From contig CAZRKH010000044.1 in the NCBI GenBank assembly GCA_964600785.1, positions 1-9,119 on the forward strand: a stretch of DNA of 9,119 nt. Reading direction: 5' to 3'. A program made the translations under genes and the position numbers. The stretch is from M30B53 sp964600785. Its GTDB lineage: Bacteria > Planctomycetota > Planctomycetia > Pirellulales > UBA1268. The notes under the pieces are model-generated. The model saw only the letters and a list, made by a program, of their open reading frames with translations, had not been told where the DNA came from and did not search any database. Positions 5,748 to 9,119 of this stretch are shown here, one piece after another. Numbering within the stretch: position 1 is the first letter of the stretch; each line of letters opens with the position of its first letter.

Positions 5748-7439
5748 TTGCCACCCACACCGCCCCCCCTTTGCGTCTGGCTCAAAAGGGACCTGCGGGT
5801 CACCGACCACGCCGCCCTGGCCGCGGCGATGGAGCGGTCGCGAGGAGCGGGCGTGGTGGCCGTCTTTCTCTACGAACCCGAGATTCTCGGGCAGCCTGAA
5901 TGGAGCCCGAGCCACACCGCTTTTCAGCGAGAGTGCCTGACCGACCTCGAGCCGGCCCTGGCACGGCTGGGAATCGTGCTGGTCACCCGCCGGGGTGAGG
6001 CGGTGGCGATGCTCGAGGGACTGCGGCGGGAGACCGGCTTTGTCGAACTCTTCGCCCACGAGGAAACCGGCAGCGGAGTCAGCTACGACCGCGACCGCCG
6101 GGTCCGCCGCTGGGCTCGCGAGGCGGGCGTGCGTTTTGTCGAACTGCCGCAAAGCGGCGTCGTGCGGCGGCTGGCATCCCGCAACGGCTGGAATCGGCTC
6201 TGGGAAGCTCGCATGCAAAGCCCGCAGGTGGTGGTGCGGCCGCTGGCTGGAAACCGGGCAGCTGACAGCCTGCGGCGGCTGCCGACTGCCGGCCTGCTGG
6301 GGCCGGGTGATCTCGGCCAGCCGGCCGATTTTCTCGACCGCCAGCCGGGCGGTGAGCGGCGGGCCGCCGCGGTGCTTGACGACTTTCTCAGCCACCGCGG
6401 GCGGTTCTATTCCGGTGGGATCTCCTCGCCGGTCACCGCGGCGACCGCCTGTTCGCGGCTGTCGGCCCATCTCGCCTTCGGCTCGCTGTCGATTCGGCGG
6501 GTCTGGCAGGCCAGCGAGGCGAGGCGGCTGGAGGTGAAGGCGTCACTGGCAGCGGCAGCCGATCGCCGCGACCGGTTCGGACTGCGGGCCTGGCAACGGA
6601 GTCTCAAAGCGATGCAGTCGCGGCTGCACTGGCACTGCCATTTCATGCAGAAGCTGGAGGAGGAGCCGGCGATCGAGCGGGCCAACATGTGGCGGGCCGC
6701 CGACGGCCTGAGGGAAGGGGAGTTTTCGCAGCAGCGGTTCGACGCCTGGGCACGGGGCCAGACCGGTTATCCGCTGGTCGATGCCTGCATGCGAAGCCTG
6801 CTGGCAACCGGCTGGCTGACCTTTCGGATGCGGGCCCTGCTCGTATCGTTTGCCAGTTATTCCCTCTGGCTGCATTGGCGGCCGACAGGGCTGCATCTGG
6901 CCAGGCAATTTCTCGACTTCGAGCCGGGCATCCACTGGTCGCAGCTGCAGATGCAAAGCGGAACCACCGGCATCAACACGCTGCGGATCTACAACCCCGA
7001 CAAGCAGGCGATCGAACAGGACCCCCGGGGCGTGTTCATCCGCCGCTGGCTGCCCGAACTCGCCGGCCTGCCGGATCAGTACGTCCACCGGCCCTGGACC
7101 ATGCCGACCGGGGTCCAGCAGGCGGCTGGCTGCCTGATCGGCCGCGACTATCCCGAACCGATCGTCGACCATGCAGCAGCCCTCCGCGAGGCCAAGGCCC
7201 GCTTCGCAATCCTGCGGCACGATCCAGCGGCGCGGGACCAGGCTCGCAGCGTGGCCCAACGGCATGGCAGCCGGCGGGACCGCCGCGGCGCGATGCAGCA
7301 GGATCCAATCCGGCAGGAACTGGCCTCCGGGAAAAAACCCCGCCGAGGCCGCAGGCCCGTTGACGACAGCCAGCGGACCTTTTCGTTCCTGGCCGACGAA
7401 CCGCAGGCGGGCGGCGAGCGGCCTGAGTCGACTGACTGA
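5748..7439 (+). CDS. Atypical DNA photolyase/cryptochrome-family flavoprotein
   Basis: Photolyases use FAD and blue light to split UV pyrimidine dimers; cryptochromes are signalling relatives. The 563-residue product has an N-terminal antenna-type Rossmann domain (CVWLKRDLRVTDHAAL, 9-24; FLYEPEIL, 40-47) and a C-terminal FAD-binding domain: CSRLSAHLAFGSLSIRRVW (235-253), RLHWHCHF (292-299), ARGQTGYPLVDACMRSLLAT (335-354) and RIYNPDKQAIEQDPRGVFIR (413-432). The canonical HNR after TGW is replaced by TFR (358-360), and the usual NNGGWQW segment by GIHWSQLQMQSGTTGINT (394-411), so this is not a standard class I CPD enzyme. Repair, 6-4 repair or signalling all remain possible. The basic tail (about 500-563, with KKPRRGRRP) may bind DNA. 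An in-frame stop at 5703-5705 and lack of any ATG or GTG make TTG at 5748 the best start; no Shine-Dalgarno is visible. It converges on cysNC. Confidence 0.88.
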   Translation: MPPTPPPLCVWLKRDLRVTDHAALAAAMERSRGAGVVAVFLYEPEILGQPEWSPSHTAFQRECLTDLEPALARLGIVLVTRRGEAVAMLEGLRRETGFVELFAHEETGSGVSYDRDRRVRRWAREAGVRFVELPQSGVVRRLASRNGWNRLWEARMQSPQVVVRPLAGNRAADSLRRLPTAGLLGPGDLGQPADFLDRQPGGERRAAAVLDDFLSHRGRFYSGGISSPVTAATACSRLSAHLAFGSLSIRRVWQASEARRLEVKASLAAAADRRDRFGLRAWQRSLKAMQSRLHWHCHFMQKLEEEPAIERANMWRAADGLREGEFSQQRFDAWARGQTGYPLVDACMRSLLATGWLTFRMRALLVSFASYSLWLHWRPTGLHLARQFLDFEPGIHWSQLQMQSGTTGINTLRIYNPDKQAIEQDPRGVFIRRWLPELAGLPDQYVHRPWTMPTGVQQAAGCLIGRDYPEPIVDHAAALREAKARFAILRHDPAARDQARSVAQRHGSRRDRRGAMQQDPIRQELASGKKPRRGRRPVDDSQRTFSFLADEPQAGGERPESTD

Positions 7440-7458
7440 ACCGTCGGGAATCGGCCGG

Positions 7459-9119
7459 TCAGCCGAGCATGCCGCGGGCCTCGAGCAGTTCGACCACGGC
7501 GTCGACACAGCGGGCCAGGGGCCATTCGTGGGTCGGCAGGCTGAGGTCGGGGTCCGTCGGCGGCTCGTAGGGGGCTGAGACCCCGGGGAAATTGGTGATC
7601 TCGCCGGCGTCGGCCAGGGCATAGTGGCCCTGGGAATCCCGCTCGCGGCAGACCTCCACGGGCGCCGCGAGGTGCACCACCAGGAACCGCTCGCTGCCGA
7701 TCCGCTCCGCTGCCTTGTGCCGCACCGCCGCCTCCGGAGCCACAAACGCCGCCAGGCAGATCAGCCCGGCATCATTGAAGAGCCTCGCCACCTCCACGCT
7801 GCGGCGGAGGTTTTCGCTGCGGTCGGCCGCCGAGAAGCCCAGGTCGCGGCTGATTCCCAATCGCATGTTCTGTCCGTCGAGCACCACCACCGCCCGGCCC
7901 ATGTCAAACAGCCGCCGCTCGACGGCCGTCGCCAGCGAGGTCTTGCCCGACCCGGCCAGACCCGTGAACAGCAGCGTGGCCGGCTGCTGGCCGAAGCGGG
8001 CCTCCCGCTCGGCGGTCGAAACCTCACTCGCCTCGGCGTGGAGGTGCTCGGCCGCCGCGGTCTCGTCCCAATGGTCCGCCTCGTCGCCATCGCCCCGGTC
8101 GAGGATCATGCCCGCGCCGACGGTGCCGTTGGTCAGCCGGTCGATGATGATGAAGCCGCCGGTGCCGCGGTTGCGGCGGTAGGCATCGAAGGCGATCGGC
8201 TCGGCGAGGGTCAGTTGGCAGCGGCCGATTTCGTTGAGCCCCAGGCTCGGGGCAGGCTCGCGGTGGAGGGTGTTGATGTCGATCCGGTAGCGGAGCGAGG
8301 AGATCTGCCCCGGCGAGACTTTCGTAGCCTGCTTGATGAGATACTGCTTGCCCGGCAGCAACGGCTCCTCGGCCATCCAGACGACCGTTGCCTCGAACCG
8401 CCTGTCGACCCGCGGCAGGTTGCCCGGCCGCACCAGCATGTCGCCCCGGCTGGAGTCGATCTCGTCGGTGAGTGTGAGGGTGACCGAGAGGGGTGCGAAG
8501 GCCTCGTCGAGTTCGCCGTCGAAGGTCACGATCTCTTTGACACGGCTCCTCTTCCGCGAGGGCAGCGACATCACCTCATCGCCCTTGCGGATGATGCCGC
8601 TGGCGATCGTGCCGGCGAAGCCGCGGAAGTCGAGGTTGGGTCGCAACACGTACTGCACCGGGAAGCGAAAGTCCTCCATGTTGCGATCGGAGGCGATATA
8701 GACGCTCTCCAGCAGCGGCATCAGCGGACTGCCGCTGTACCACGGCATGTTCGGGCTTGCAGCGACGACATTGTCACCCTTGAGGGCCGAGATCGGCATG
8801 AAGTGCACGTCGGGCAGCTCCAGCCGGCCGGCAAAGTCGACATAGTCTTGGCGGATCTTCTCGAAGACGGCCTGGTCGTAGTCGACGATGTCCATTTTGT
8901 TGATGGCCACCACGATGTGGCGGATGCCCAGCAGCGAGACGATGAACGAATGCCGCTTCGTCTGCGGGAGCACGCCGTGGCGGGCATCGATCAGGATCAC
9001 GGCAAGGTCGGCGGTGGAGGCGCCGGTGGCCATGTTGCGGGTGTACTGCTCGTGGCCGGGCGTGTCGGCGATGATGAACTTCCTGGCCGCCGTCGCGAAG
9101 TAGCGGTAGGCGACATCGA
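7459..9119 (-). CDS. cysNC: Sulfate adenylyltransferase subunit 1 / APS kinase fusion (partial)
   Basis: This bifunctional enzyme activates sulfate: the CysN GTPase drives ATP sulfurylase (with CysD) to make APS, and CysC phosphorylates APS to PAPS. The 5' end lies beyond the window; 552 residues are visible, so the first 60-100 residues, with the GTPase P-loop, are missing. Visible CysN features are DTPGHEQYTRNMATGAS (18-34), NKMD (73-76), SALKGDN and the two beta-barrel domains. A linker of about 50 residues leads to CysC (from about residue 380, roughly 7462-7980), with the P-loop GLAGSGKTS. Several CysC motifs deviate: DGQNMRLG in place of DGDNxRHG, AFVAPEA in place of FISPYR, and RDSQGHY in place of RDPKGLY, while NFPGVSAPYEPPTDPDL is close to the usual form. 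cysD is expected upstream, outside the window. The ATG at 9033 is internal, since homology continues to the window edge. Identification is secure; CysC activity is less certain. Confidence 0.95.
   Translation of the reverse strand, partial: DVAYRYFATAARKFIIADTPGHEQYTRNMATGASTADLAVILIDARHGVLPQTKRHSFIVSLLGIRHIVVAINKMDIVDYDQAVFEKIRQDYVDFAGRLELPDVHFMPISALKGDNVVAASPNMPWYSGSPLMPLLESVYIASDRNMEDFRFPVQYVLRPNLDFRGFAGTIASGIIRKGDEVMSLPSRKRSRVKEIVTFDGELDEAFAPLSVTLTLTDEIDSSRGDMLVRPGNLPRVDRRFEATVVWMAEEPLLPGKQYLIKQATKVSPGQISSLRYRIDINTLHREPAPSLGLNEIGRCQLTLAEPIAFDAYRRNRGTGGFIIIDRLTNGTVGAGMILDRGDGDEADHWDETAAAEHLHAEASEVSTAEREARFGQQPATLLFTGLAGSGKTSLATAVERRLFDMGRAVVVLDGQNMRLGISRDLGFSAADRSENLRRSVEVARLFNDAGLICLAAFVAPEAAVRHKAAERIGSERFLVVHLAAPVEVCRERDSQGHYALADAGEITNFPGVSAPYEPPTDPDLSLPTHEWPLARCVDAVVELLEARGMLG

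Noticed and set aside
7433..7465. CTGAC/GTCAG pairing around the convergent stop codons as a terminator
   Set aside because: The inner pairing is short and interrupted, with no T tract on either strand; too weak to call.
6543..7745. 400-residue minus-strand open frame across the photolyase 3' half and the cysNC end
   Set aside because: It overlaps two well-identified genes in other frames and shows no domain; a composition shadow.
7459..9033. Treating the ATG at 9033 as the true start of the cysNC gene
   Set aside because: Upstream codons to the window edge encode DVAYRYFAT and DTPGHEQYTRN, conserved CysN sequence, so the gene is cut by the window and the ATG is internal.

Overview
The window is about two-thirds G+C, densely coded and consists mostly of housekeeping genes. 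The gene content (a stand-alone L21, a long UbiD-family decarboxylase, a Tat-exported NHL/beta-propeller protein, and a fused CysN-CysC), together with weak or absent Shine-Dalgarno sites, suggests a high-GC planctomycete, probably of the Pirellulales type. This is an inference from style and content; no rRNA or other marker is present to prove it. I found no tRNA, rRNA, CRISPR array, intact insertion sequence or integrase.

Layout. Positions 1-182 hold a small hairpin, a 15-bp tandem direct repeat that resembles a REP-type element, a T7 tract running into a G-rich run, and the leader of rplU. rplU (L21, + strand, 183-512) follows. A 140-bp convergent spacer (513-652) carries two adjacent hairpins and a 17-bp direct repeat, then comes a UbiD-family decarboxylase on the minus strand (653-2557). 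A divergent 144-bp spacer (2558-2701) separates it from a + strand cluster: a Tat-signal NHL-like propeller protein (2702-3802), rarA/mgsA (3802-5112, overlapping the previous stop codon by one base) and dtd (5117-5575, 4 bp after rarA). A 172-bp spacer with a long inverted repeat and a possible -10 box precedes an atypical photolyase/cryptochrome-family protein (5748-7439, probable TTG start). This converges, with 19 bp between the stop codons, on a bifunctional sulfate-activation gene cysNC on the minus strand (7459 to beyond the window end).

How the genes relate. The propeller protein, rarA and dtd are so tightly packed that they should be co-transcribed, although they act in different places (cell envelope, replication fork, tRNA quality control). 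Only rarA and the photolyase share a theme, DNA damage tolerance and repair. UbiD would act in quinone or aromatic-acid metabolism; CysNC makes APS and PAPS from sulfate. I see no clear undescribed multi-gene system. The points most worth a second look are the altered flavin-pocket motifs in the photolyase homologue, the altered active-site motifs in the CysC domain, the coupling of an exported protein to rarA, and the repeats and hairpins in the spacers.
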